A stretch of 22,624 bases of DNA. Origin: a virus. Below are positions 11,896 to 18,919 of the stretch, in pieces. Position 1 is the first letter of the stretch, and each line of letters opens with the position of its first letter. The translations under genes and the position numbers were made by a program. The stretch spans positions 1 through 22,624 of IMG/VR virus record IMGVR_UViG_3300049846_000494, one strand, 5' to 3'. Below the pieces are notes generated by a model. That model was not told the DNA's origin. It did no database searches and was given only the letters and a program-made list of their open reading frames with translations.

Positions 11896-12414
11896 CTAGC
11901 CCTTGCTCGCGGTGACGCCGAGATCGCCGTTGTAGCGGCCAGTGATCGCGTAGCTGCGGCCGGGGATGCCTTCCATCTTGTGGAAGACCATCTGGCCGAT
12001 CTTCATGCCAGGCCAGATCCCGATCGGGTGCATCCGGCGCGCATTGCTCAGCTCCAGCGTGAGGCGGCTGTTATGCCACCCTGGATCACACCAGCCGGCC
12101 AGCAGGTGCTCGAGGCCTTCGCGGGCGCGGCTGGACTTGAGCACGAACTGCGCCGCGATGAAGTCCGGCAGGTTGAAGATCTCGCGCGTCTCCGCCAGGC
12201 AGAACTCACCCGGCTGCAGCCAGTACGGGTCCTCCGCGGTGTGGCCGGCGATGCCGTGGATCTGCAGCTCAGGGCGATCCGCCACCTCGATCATGATCCG
12301 ATCGCCCAGCAGCACATCGATGCTGGCCGGATTCACTAGCTCAGGATCGAATGGCACCACCATCGCGTGGCGCTTGCACAGGTCGTGGATCTCGTAGTCG
12401 GGCAGCGGAGCCAT
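11896..12414 (-). CDS. dcd: dCTP deaminase / dUTPase-family protein
   Basis: A 172-residue protein of the Dcd/Dut trimeric family. Visible motifs are NPASIDVLLGDR (residues 28-39), KSSRAREGL (93-101), GWCDPGWH (107-114) and LTLELSN with the probable catalytic Glu121, then PGMKIGQMVF (135-144). These match dCTP deaminase rather than plain dUTPase. The Gly-rich C-terminus RYNGDLGVTAS could be the lid that closes over the substrate. The enzyme removes the amino group of dCTP; some relatives go on to dUMP. The product feeds ThyX encoded at 8868. ATG 12414 is preferred because the extra 27 residues of the longer frame have no family character. The gene ends at a strong terminator and is divergent from the homing endonuclease gene. 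Confidence 0.87.
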   Translation of the reverse strand: MAPLPDYEIHDLCKRHAMVVPFDPELVNPASIDVLLGDRIMIEVADRPELQIHGIAGHTAEDPYWLQPGEFCLAETREIFNLPDFIAAQFVLKSSRAREGLEHLLAGWCDPGWHNSRLTLELSNARRMHPIGIWPGMKIGQMVFHKMEGIPGRSYAITGRYNGDLGVTASKG

Positions 12415-12487
12415 GCGCGCGCAGTAGGATTGGGGTGCTCCAGCGGGTTGCCGCCCCTGAAGCGTGACCACCTGCAGGACCCAGGCG

Positions 12488-13015
12488 ATGACCACCAGCG
12501 TAGAGGTGTGGAAGCCCGTTGTCGGCTACGAAGGGCTTTATGAAGTGTCGGATCACGGCCGGGTCAGAAGCTTGCGCAACCGCCGCTGGTGCGGCAGCCA
12601 CTGGTACGAAGTGCCGATCAGTGCGATGAAGGCCACTATTGCCCGCAACGGTTATCCCGTGGTCAGGCTTACCAAAGAAGGCCGTGGTCGCACTGTCGCT
12701 GTTCACACGATTGTGTTGACCGCTTTTTGTAGTTCAAAGCCAGCGGGACAAGAGTGCCGGCATCTCAATGGGAATCCTCAAGACTCCCGCTTGTGCAATC
12801 TGGCTTGGGGAACGCCGCTTGAAAATACAGAAGACCGCAAAAGGCATGGAACCATGCCTCAAGGTCCTAAGCATCACGCAGCAAAGCTCACTATTGAACA
12901 AGTGCTTAAGATTCGAACCGCAACAGGCGCCCATCGAGAAATTGCACAGCGCTATGGGATTGCTGCTTCTGCCGTCTCAACGATAAAAAGCCGCAAGTCT
13001 TGGTCTTGGCTCTAA
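12488..13015 (+). CDS. NUMOD4-HNH homing endonuclease with C-terminal HTH
   Basis: A 175-residue homing-type endonuclease. Residues ~7-55 are NUMOD4 (VWKPVVGYEGLYEVSDHGRVRSL). Residues ~68-122 form the HNH_3 nuclease: VHTIVLTAF, CRHLNGNPQDSRLCNLAWGT, LENTEDRKRHG. The last ~45 residues (KLTIEQVLKIRT, HREIAQRYGIAASAVSTIKSRKSW) are a helix-turn-helix DNA-binding module. Such free-standing HNH genes spread by cutting phage DNA lacking them. It is on plus between two minus genes, interrupts the late-strand order and is visibly less GC-rich than its neighbours, all signs of recent insertion. Its stop overlaps the endolysin stop by two bases. Confidence 0.92.
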   Translation: MTTSVEVWKPVVGYEGLYEVSDHGRVRSLRNRRWCGSHWYEVPISAMKATIARNGYPVVRLTKEGRGRTVAVHTIVLTAFCSSKPAGQECRHLNGNPQDSRLCNLAWGTPLENTEDRKRHGTMPQGPKHHAAKLTIEQVLKIRTATGAHREIAQRYGIAASAVSTIKSRKSWSWL

Positions 13016-14088
13016 TACTCCCAGCGCACCCGTGGCCTGCCTTGCCGGATTCCTACATGCACGAATCCCTTGGCTGCTCCATAGCCCAATGAGTAGGGCC
13101 ATGCCTTATCGCACCAATCCTGCACGGTGTAGATGCTTACTCCGTCAACGTACACATCAACCGCCCCGCAACCCGTCTTGAACAGGTGCTCGCTGTTACT
13201 GGCGCCACCAACGGAGGCATTTACTGCTGGCGGCCTATGCCCACTTGTGATGATTACCGGCTTGCCAAAGTGGGCGCGCACCTTCTCAAGAAACTGGCAA
13301 AGTTCCGTAGCAATGTCGCACTGGCTTTGATTCAGAAAGCGGCGCCGCTCCTCACCGTTGCACAGCTCGCCATAGGTGAAGTTGGGGGTCACTGCAAAAG
13401 AGAACGGACTGGCCGGTGTCAGCTTGCTTGCTGGCTTTTGCGGTAAACCGATGCCCTGCATCCAAAGTCGACCCTCGGCTTGTCTGCGCCGGCGCAAGCC
13501 CGCTTCGACGTTCGTGTTGGGGTTGCAATAAAGAAGCATTGCGTCGGGGACTTTTGACCAGTCTTTGTCCCGCAGTCTGGCGGTAATAGTTTCAAAGCCT
13601 GTTGAGCCATAGAACGAGCTGCCCACGTTGTAACCCAGAGAGATGAGCGCGCACTTCTGCGCATCGGTCATCTCCACCCAGTAAGGCACGGTGATGCGCA
13701 GCTTCTCGGCGATGCGATCCACTTCCTGCCGCAGGAGCAGGTCAGCCTCGATCGCGTTGATCGCGTCGCCACGCTTGACAGGCACACCGCCGCTATAGCG
13801 GGTGGTGCCATACCCAATCGTCCACGGCTCACCACCGCTGAGCGGATCGGGATAGGCGCTGAGGTGGCAGCCTTCGAACTCCTTAATCAGGCTGATCGCG
13901 GCGCTTAGGTCGCTTTGCTTGCCGTCTTGACTCCATGTCTGAAACCATTCGCGGTCGCGCCGCATCACGGCGTCGTAGCCGTTGGCGATCAGATCGGTTT
14001 CTAGCTGCTGAATCGCGGCGCTCTGATGCGGTTGCGCCTTGTAGTACCTGAACAGCTGTTGCAGGGTGATGGGCGCGTCGTTCGCCAT
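13012..14088 (-). CDS. bimodular endolysin (GH24 lysozyme + M15 peptidase)
   Basis: A 358-residue cell-wall hydrolase with two catalytic domains. Residues 1-60 are a helical N-terminal segment without signal peptide. Residues ~62-212 are a T4-lysozyme-type glycoside hydrolase 24 with the triad positions Glu72 (FEG), Asp81 (YPD) and Thr90 (WTIGYG). After a short Pro/Ser linker (~214-232), residues ~235-358 form a peptidase M15 domain with VIITSGHRPP and probable zinc ligands His301 (NSEH), Asp311 and His344 (FVHV). The combination would cut both glycan and peptide bonds. Export probably needs a holin, and two small membrane proteins are encoded directly upstream; the nearest stop is three bases away. 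Confidence 0.9.
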   Translation of the reverse strand: MANDAPITLQQLFRYYKAQPHQSAAIQQLETDLIANGYDAVMRRDREWFQTWSQDGKQSDLSAAISLIKEFEGCHLSAYPDPLSGGEPWTIGYGTTRYSGGVPVKRGDAINAIEADLLLRQEVDRIAEKLRITVPYWVEMTDAQKCALISLGYNVGSSFYGSTGFETITARLRDKDWSKVPDAMLLYCNPNTNVEAGLRRRRQAEGRLWMQGIGLPQKPASKLTPASPFSFAVTPNFTYGELCNGEERRRFLNQSQCDIATELCQFLEKVRAHFGKPVIITSGHRPPAVNASVGGASNSEHLFKTGCGAVDVYVDGVSIYTVQDWCDKAWPYSLGYGAAKGFVHVGIRQGRPRVRWEY

Positions 14089-14091
14089 GAT

Positions 14092-14238
14092 TCAGCGGCG
14101 CTGCTTTGGGAAGGCCAGCTGCAGCACCTTGATCAGCAGCTGAATCCAGCTGTTCGACTTGAGCGGTGACACCGCGATGATCTCGCTGCCTGCTGCAACG
14201 ATGATCGCGATCACCGCGATCGTGGTGGCATGATCCAT
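14092..14238 (-). CDS. small membrane protein, candidate holin
   Basis: A 48-residue protein with one hydrophobic segment at residues ~4-24 (TTIAVIAIIVAAGSEIIAV), a short polar loop (SPLKSNSW), an amphipathic helix (IQLLIKVLQLAF) and a basic end (PKQRR). Its size, charge and position three bases before the endolysin start fit a class III or pinholin-like holin, but no family match can be shown by eye. It starts two bases after the stop of the preceding coiled-coil membrane protein. Confidence 0.6.
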   Translation of the reverse strand: MDHATTIAVIAIIVAAGSEIIAVSPLKSNSWIQLLIKVLQLAFPKQRR

Positions 14239-14240
14239 GG

Positions 14241-14492
14241 CTAACAGGTAGGCGGCCGTGCTTCCAACTTAGATACGCGCTGCTCAACCGTCGATAGCCG
14301 GCCAAACGTTTCGCGCCGGTCTTCCTTGATGTCTTTATGCAGCACCTCGAGCTGTGTGGCGATGTGCTCCACAGCTGAGGTGAGTCTGATCACGGCATCA
14401 CGGGCCTGGTCATTGCGGCGGCTGGCACCAGAAGCGCCCATAGCTGCCACTGTGATGGATGCACCAGCCACTGCGGCGATGATCTCGATCAT
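14241..14492 (-). CDS. membrane-anchored coiled-coil protein, lysis cassette
   Basis: An 83-residue protein with an N-terminal Ala/Gly-rich hydrophobic segment (residues ~3-22, IEIIAAVAGASITVAAMG) and a long charged coiled coil (~30-78, from RDAVIRLTSAVEHIATQ to VEQRVSKLEARPP). Small proteins of this layout occur in phage lysis cassettes as holin partners or spanin-like subunits. It precedes the candidate holin by two bases and so belongs to the same transcript as the endolysin. The N-terminal anchor with a coiled coil after it is the reverse of the XhlA arrangement. Confidence 0.65.
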   Translation of the reverse strand: MIEIIAAVAGASITVAAMGASGASRRNDQARDAVIRLTSAVEHIATQLEVLHKDIKEDRRETFGRLSTVEQRVSKLEARPPTC

Positions 14493-14516
14493 GGCGGCAA
14501 CGGCTACAACTACAGC

Positions 14517-14654
14517 TTACCGACCCTGCCCGCGCAAAGGCTTCTTACCGCGCCGCCGCGGCCGTGAGCGCTGCCCATAGCCCTGGCATGTGGTCTTAGG
14601 CGGGCCGGGCTGATGCTGCAGGCTGCCGGTGCCGGTCTTGCTGCGTACTGCCAT
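14517..14654 (-). CDS. 45-residue basic Gly/Pro-rich protein
   Basis: A very basic small protein (MAVRSKTGTGSLQHQPGPPK ... RSRPRRRGKKPLRGQGR) with no hydrophobic part. I associate this composition with small basic proteins encoded near tail genes in cyanobacterial phages, but no role is known. It could bind DNA or RNA or be a disordered virion component. ATG 14654 overlaps the stop of the preceding gene as TGATG, which supports that it is translated. Confidence 0.6.
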   Translation of the reverse strand: MAVRSKTGTGSLQHQPGPPKTTCQGYGQRSRPRRRGKKPLRGQGR

Positions 14655-14971
14655 CAGTTAGCCCAAGGCACACCAGCGCCAGTCACAGGATTGCGTTGCA
14701 GGTCGATCTGATTTTGCAGTGCAGCCTGTATCTCTTGCACTTTTCCCTCGCCAAACTTGGCGGCAACCCAGCTGGCGACAGTGAACTCATCGAGATCGGC
14801 GTAGGGCACCATGCTGTCGGGGTCTGCCGGATCGAGACCGATGCTGCCGTAGGCGCTGGAGCTATAAGTGCCGTCATGGGCGGTGACGGTGTAGTGAACC
14901 GTGGTCACCATTCCGTCCGCGAGATTGCGTTCGAGGTTGGCAACGTTCCAGCTGTAGGTGGTATCAGCCAT
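14654..14971 (-). CDS. conserved-type small phage protein
   Basis: A 105-residue protein beginning MADTTYSWNVANLERNLADG, with VTTVHYTVTAHDGTYS, a YGSIGL strand, PYADLDEFTVASWVAAKFGE and a final NPVTGAGVPW. This pattern (aromatic N-terminus, HYT strand, PY-x-L-x-E, NP...PW end) recurs in marine and freshwater cyanophages, usually among late genes, so a virion or assembly role is likely. No activity is known. It lies between the fibre gene and the lysis cassette, preceded by a 134-base gap containing an 8-bp hairpin. Confidence 0.7.
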   Translation of the reverse strand: MADTTYSWNVANLERNLADGMVTTVHYTVTAHDGTYSSSAYGSIGLDPADPDSMVPYADLDEFTVASWVAAKFGEGKVQEIQAALQNQIDLQRNPVTGAGVPWAN

Positions 14972-15037
14972 GGGGTTGGTGGTGATGGGTGGAGTTTAGA
15001 TCGGGTGGCAAGTGAAGGTGTCTAAAAGGTTTTGATG

Positions 15038-15082
15038 GCCTAAGCGTGAGACGCCTCATCAGGACGAAACAGAGGCTTAGGC
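15038..15082. terminator. 8-bp hairpin between fibre and small late gene
   Basis: GCCTAAGC (15038-15045) and GCTTAGGC (15075-15082) are exact reverse complements, with a competing inner pairing GCCTC/GAGGC (15053-15057 with 15072-15076). On minus the stem is followed, after several bases, by AAAACCTTTTAG, a weak U-tract. It may be a partial terminator or processing site after the fibre gene; it reads about equally on both strands. Confidence 0.4.
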
Positions 15083-15105
15083 GCTGTCATTAGAGAGTAG
15101 GACTA

Positions 15106-17730
15106 CTAGCTCAAGCGGTAGCTAACAAACGTGTTGGCAGCCGTCCGCCGTGAGGCAAAACGACCGGATGCACCAGCGGCAATAGTTGCACCACCAACAA
15201 TGGTGTGCCCTGTACCAGCACCAATCGTGCAGGTGCCCGATCCGGTGTTGATCACGGACCACTCAAAAGTCATGTTGGTGTAGATGCCACTGAAGCCACC
15301 TTCTGACAAGGTGCCAGTGGGTAGTGTCAGGGTTGCAGCAGCGCCGGTGTATTGGATGATGCCGGTCTTCAACTCAGCAATAGTGAGCGTTGCACCAGCA
15401 CTCTTGCTGGTTACATCAGGCTGGTTGTAGCAAACAACGCGGTCATTGGTGATGCGTAGGGCTTCAGTTGGGCTTGAGGCGCCATCGGCAGTTACCGACA
15501 GAACGATCCGCCCAGGCATGTCATTTGCGCCGGGGGTGCCGTCGACAAAAGCATCAATATTTGCAGCTAGCTTGGGGGTGGATGTTCCGTCATCGCCATA
15601 CCAAGATAGGGGGCCGAGTTGGTCACCACTTGACAAAATGGTTCCTATTGCTGTTGTTGATCTCGACTTAACAAAAGAGAATCCGTAAGAGAATTGGTTG
15701 GCGATTAGTGAGTGTTGGTAGATATTTCCGCCGCTGCATTCAAGCTTTCCGCTTCCAATCGCGGATCCGCCAATGCTGCTACTCGTCCCCACCAGCAGGC
15801 AACCCGATGAGTCGAGGCGGGCTTTTTCGCTGTCATTAACACCAAGCAGAAGAGGGACGTTATGCCCTGTTGCGACAAATGCGTAGCCATCTCCTGCTCT
15901 TAAATATGCGCTAGAGGCTGTGCCACCACCGCCACCTTGGTATGTTGCGTAAAATTGACCGATGGTGCCGCCAGAGGTATCTGTAGTGCCAACGCGGATA
16001 CTTTGTGTACCACTGGATCGCACGTCCAGCAGGTATTGTGGGCTACTAGTCCCCACACCTACTTTGCCATCGCTGGTGATGCGGAGGCGTTCGGTGTTGT
16101 TTGTCTGAAAAACAATATCTGTCGAACCTGCTGTTGAAAGAAAAAGGGGAAGGTAGGATCCAGTACCCAGTCTGTCGGAAGTTATGTCTGCCGTAGTAGA
16201 AGTTGCACGTAATCTGATGTATCCAGAGTTTGTTGGATCTGAAGCATTGGCGGCAACAATACCCGCCGTAGTATTTGATCCATTGGGCAAAATAAAAGGG
16301 GTTGTTGCTCCGTCTGTCGTACTTGTCTGGATTGCAAGCCGGTTTGCGTGAGTAGCGTTGCTAAAGTCACCGAGAAAACGCTTTCCAGTACCAGCAACCT
16401 CTACGTTCCCGTTGGAATCAATAGATAGGCGCTGGGTGCCATTAGTGGCGAGGGCTACGCTGTTAGCGGCAGGCAGGTAAACCCCGTTGGTGGGCACCGT
16501 GCTGCTTGTCGGGATGAAGCTCGCAGCGGTGCTGGTGCCGGTGGTGATGGTGTTCTGAGCGCCGAAATCAGGGCTGATCTTGGTGCCTGCAATCGCGGCG
16601 CTGGCGCTGATGTCGCCGTTGACGATGGTGCCGTCAGCGATCATCGTGCTGGTTACGGTGCCACTATCGCCAGTCGTTACAAGGGTCCCACTGGTAGCAG
16701 GAACAGTAATGGCTGTTGTACCAGCGACAGATGCAGGAGTAACGGTAATTGTTCCGCTAGTTGCCCCTGGCAAAGCAACAGAACTGATGCCTGTGAGTGC
16801 TTGATTTGCACTGGAGCGATTGAGTGCTACCGAAGTTGTGCCTACATATGTAGTGCTATTGCCGAGAACACCGCTTGGAATAGCGCCGCTCAGGTTGCTA
16901 GCTGTTAGTGCGATGCTGCTACCCAAACTGGTGGCATCCAACACTTTGGTGCCATTGATGCGGTACTCCTTGCCGCTGGCAATGTTGACGTGTTCGCTGA
17001 GTGTCCACGCATCTGTGGCGTCAACCCAGTTGATCGTCTTATCCGTAGCACCCTTCAATGTGATACCGCCGCCGTCAGCGGTTACATCTGTTGGGGTTGC
17101 AACATCACCGAGGATGACGTTCTTATCCTCAACGACAAGATTCTGAGTGTTGATATTGGTGGTCATGCCGTTGACGGTCAGATCACCCGTGATCGTGACA
17201 CTGCCATCGAAGGTGGCAGCACCCGTCACGTCCAACGTGCCGGGCACATCGATGTTGCTCGCCCACTCAACGCCAGTGCCAGCGGCATCAGTCTGCAGCA
17301 GTTGACGCGCGGCACCATCTGCCAGTTTGCTGACGGCGATCTCGGCGCTGGCACTGATGTCAGCGTTAACGATGCTGGCATTGCCGCTCACAATGACGGT
17401 GCCGCTCTGATTGGGCAGTGTGATCGTGCGGTCCGCCGTCGGATCCGTCACCGCCAGCGTGGTCTCGAATCCATTGGCGGTGCTGCCCTCAAAGGTCAGC
17501 GTGCCAGTGGTGCCGATCTCCAAGTTCCCCAGCACCGTGCCGCCTGACACCACGAACGGGAAATAGGCGAGGCTGTTCCATGCCGTTGTGCCATTGCCGA
17601 TCTTGATCTTCTTTGTGTCGCTCTCGAGGCCCAGCTCGTTTGCCAGCAGCGTCGGGTTTGCTGATGTCCAGTTAGCAGCAGTATCAGCGCGAAGCTGGAT
17701 CTGAACCTGAACGGTTGTGGGTGTGGTCAC
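15106..17730 (-). CDS. tail fibre protein
   Basis: An 874-residue fibre. Residues ~1-55 look like the Mtd N-terminal virion-attachment domain (LRADTAANWTSANPTLLANE, KKIKIGNGTTAWNSLAYF). The middle contains the cyanophage-style block NINTQNLVVEDKNVILGDVA and Gly/Thr/Ser-rich beta repeats. Four copies of a short ERLRI-SDGKVGVGT-type motif are spaced through the shaft (around 16430, 16080, 15810 and 15455). The C-terminal ~85 residues end with GTGHTIVGGATIAAGAS and no chaperone peptidase is present. It would bind the host surface. The start is GTG 17730, overlapping the preceding stop as GTGA. The shaft around 15600-16400 is less GC-rich than its flanks, suggesting exchange. No reverse transcriptase is seen, so no diversity-generating system is supported. 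Confidence 0.87.
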   Translation of the reverse strand: MTTPTTVQVQIQLRADTAANWTSANPTLLANELGLESDTKKIKIGNGTTAWNSLAYFPFVVSGGTVLGNLEIGTTGTLTFEGSTANGFETTLAVTDPTADRTITLPNQSGTVIVSGNASIVNADISASAEIAVSKLADGAARQLLQTDAAGTGVEWASNIDVPGTLDVTGAATFDGSVTITGDLTVNGMTTNINTQNLVVEDKNVILGDVATPTDVTADGGGITLKGATDKTINWVDATDAWTLSEHVNIASGKEYRINGTKVLDATSLGSSIALTASNLSGAIPSGVLGNSTTYVGTTSVALNRSSANQALTGISSVALPGATSGTITVTPASVAGTTAITVPATSGTLVTTGDSGTVTSTMIADGTIVNGDISASAAIAGTKISPDFGAQNTITTGTSTAASFIPTSSTVPTNGVYLPAANSVALATNGTQRLSIDSNGNVEVAGTGKRFLGDFSNATHANRLAIQTSTTDGATTPFILPNGSNTTAGIVAANASDPTNSGYIRLRATSTTADITSDRLGTGSYLPLFLSTAGSTDIVFQTNNTERLRITSDGKVGVGTSSPQYLLDVRSSGTQSIRVGTTDTSGGTIGQFYATYQGGGGGTASSAYLRAGDGYAFVATGHNVPLLLGVNDSEKARLDSSGCLLVGTSSSIGGSAIGSGKLECSGGNIYQHSLIANQFSYGFSFVKSRSTTAIGTILSSGDQLGPLSWYGDDGTSTPKLAANIDAFVDGTPGANDMPGRIVLSVTADGASSPTEALRITNDRVVCYNQPDVTSKSAGATLTIAELKTGIIQYTGAAATLTLPTGTLSEGGFSGIYTNMTFEWSVINTGSGTCTIGAGTGHTIVGGATIAAGASGRFASRRTAANTFVSYRLS

Positions 17731-18254
17731 TTGGCAGCGCCTCCGCCTTTGATGATGAGTGTGGCCGCAGGACTGGTGCGATCGGCCTCGCCTCCGTCAA
17801 GGATAAACGGGGCATTTCCATTGAAGGCAAACGATTGGAAGGCCGCAACGGTTCGCGTTACTGCAGTGCCACCCACCAAGATGTAAAGCAGGTTGACGCC
17901 GAACAGCATCCGCAGCGCCACCGTCACATTGAAGAACAGACCTAGCTGCTCTTCCTCCGGTGGCTCCTCATAACGAAAAACCGATGTTGCTTCACCGACT
18001 GGCGCACCACCCCAGATGGCGGTTGGCACTGCAAAGTAGCGGTGCGTGCCATCGCTACCGATCCAGTGGTCGCGGATCTGTTGCATCTGCGCCAGCGTCA
18101 GATTCGCGTAGCTCAGCCGCACGATGCCGCCGGTGGTGCGCAGCGAATGGCGAAACCGGATCGGGCCAGCACCGACGGTTGGTTCCTCGCTGATGTTGAG
18201 TGCGCCGATGTCATAGCTGATCGCATCGGCATAGAGGGAGGGGAAGTCAGCCAT
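17727..18254 (-). CDS. tail structural protein
   Basis: A 175-residue protein starting MADFPSLYADAISYD, with GPIRFRHSLRTTGGIVRLSYANLT, a DGTHRYFAVP loop, IWGGAP and RYEEPPEEEQLGLFFNVTVAL. It is a compact beta protein of the type encoded between tail-tip and fibre genes in cyanobacterial siphoviruses. Its core aligns by eye with the following gene in order of elements (RHS, L-R-S strand, PPE-EE, NV-V-L strand), so the two are probably ancient duplicates. The exact place in the tail is not known; a tip or fibre-attachment ring is plausible. The next gene's stop lies two bases before this start. Confidence 0.68.
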   Translation of the reverse strand: MADFPSLYADAISYDIGALNISEEPTVGAGPIRFRHSLRTTGGIVRLSYANLTLAQMQQIRDHWIGSDGTHRYFAVPTAIWGGAPVGEATSVFRYEEPPEEEQLGLFFNVTVALRMLFGVNLLYILVGGTAVTRTVAAFQSFAFNGNAPFILDGGEADRTSPAATLIIKGGGAAK

Positions 18255-18256
18255 GG

Positions 18257-18919
18257 CTAGCTAGTGCATCCGACGGTGTACTCCCATGCTGTCCCAGCCG
18301 TTGGCGCAAATATTGTCACCGTGATGTAGCGGCTAGTGCTGGTCTTGGTGACAGTCACCGTATGCGAGCCAGATACGATGCCGCTGTCGTAGCTTGCAGC
18401 CCCTGTGATCAGGATGCGATCAGCCACGGTGAAGAAATCGTAAGTGAGCTGAAATGAGCCAGCGCCGCTGCCGATATCAATGGTTTTCGTGTAGGTGCCA
18501 GCACCGCCGGAGTTGGCATTATCTGCGGTCGGGCAGGTTGGGATGTCAGCCACCTCGAAGCTAGGTGGAATCAGCTCTAGTTCCACATTGGCATAGATCT
18601 GTCCACAGACTTCCTCGGTCTCGGGCGGCGAAACATAGATCCACTGGTAGCCAGTCGGGAATGTGAGCCCAGACCCCACAAGCGTGGCGCTGTCCAGATC
18701 AAATGGCTCGAATCTGCCGTGCAGTGCGTAATGACTGATCAGGCTGTAGTGATTCGCGCGGCTGAGCAGGTTAAAGCTCATGCGTAGCTGGTGGCCAACG
18801 CTTGTGCTGCTATGGCGCACGCTCACCTCGTCACCAGTCAACACACGCAGAGGCGTGTTAGCGCTGCTGGCTGGCGTGTAGGTGCGGGTGCTAGGGGTTA
18901 GCGCGGGGAAAGTAGCCAT
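18257..18919 (-). CDS. tail structural protein, paralogue of the next gene
   Basis: A 220-residue protein. Residues ~1-120 carry FPALTPSTRTYTPAS, VSVRHSSTSVGHQLRMSFNLLS, a long loop and YVSPPETEEVCGQIYANVELEL, matching the order of elements of the 17727 gene product. After a Gly/Ala linker, residues ~140-220 form an extra beta-domain (GSFQLTYDFFTVADRILITG, SHTVTVTKTS, TVTIFAPTAGTAWEYTV) that the neighbour lacks. ATG 18919 overlaps the gpJ-like stop as TGATG, preferred over GTG 18922. The added domain could hold a small binding site for fibre or host. Confidence 0.68.
   Translation of the reverse strand: MATFPALTPSTRTYTPASSANTPLRVLTGDEVSVRHSSTSVGHQLRMSFNLLSRANHYSLISHYALHGRFEPFDLDSATLVGSGLTFPTGYQWIYVSPPETEEVCGQIYANVELELIPPSFEVADIPTCPTADNANSGGAGTYTKTIDIGSGAGSFQLTYDFFTVADRILITGAASYDSGIVSGSHTVTVTKTSTSRYITVTIFAPTAGTAWEYTVGCTS

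Noticed and set aside
15050-15075. hammerhead ribozyme (CTGATGAG next to TTTCGTC on minus)
   Set aside because: The CTGATGA core is on minus but the required GAAA box is only on plus, and GTC touches the core with no stem I between them.
15106-17730. diversity-generating retroelement linked to the Mtd-like fibre
   Set aside because: No reverse transcriptase, template repeat or matching variable repeat is visible in the window.
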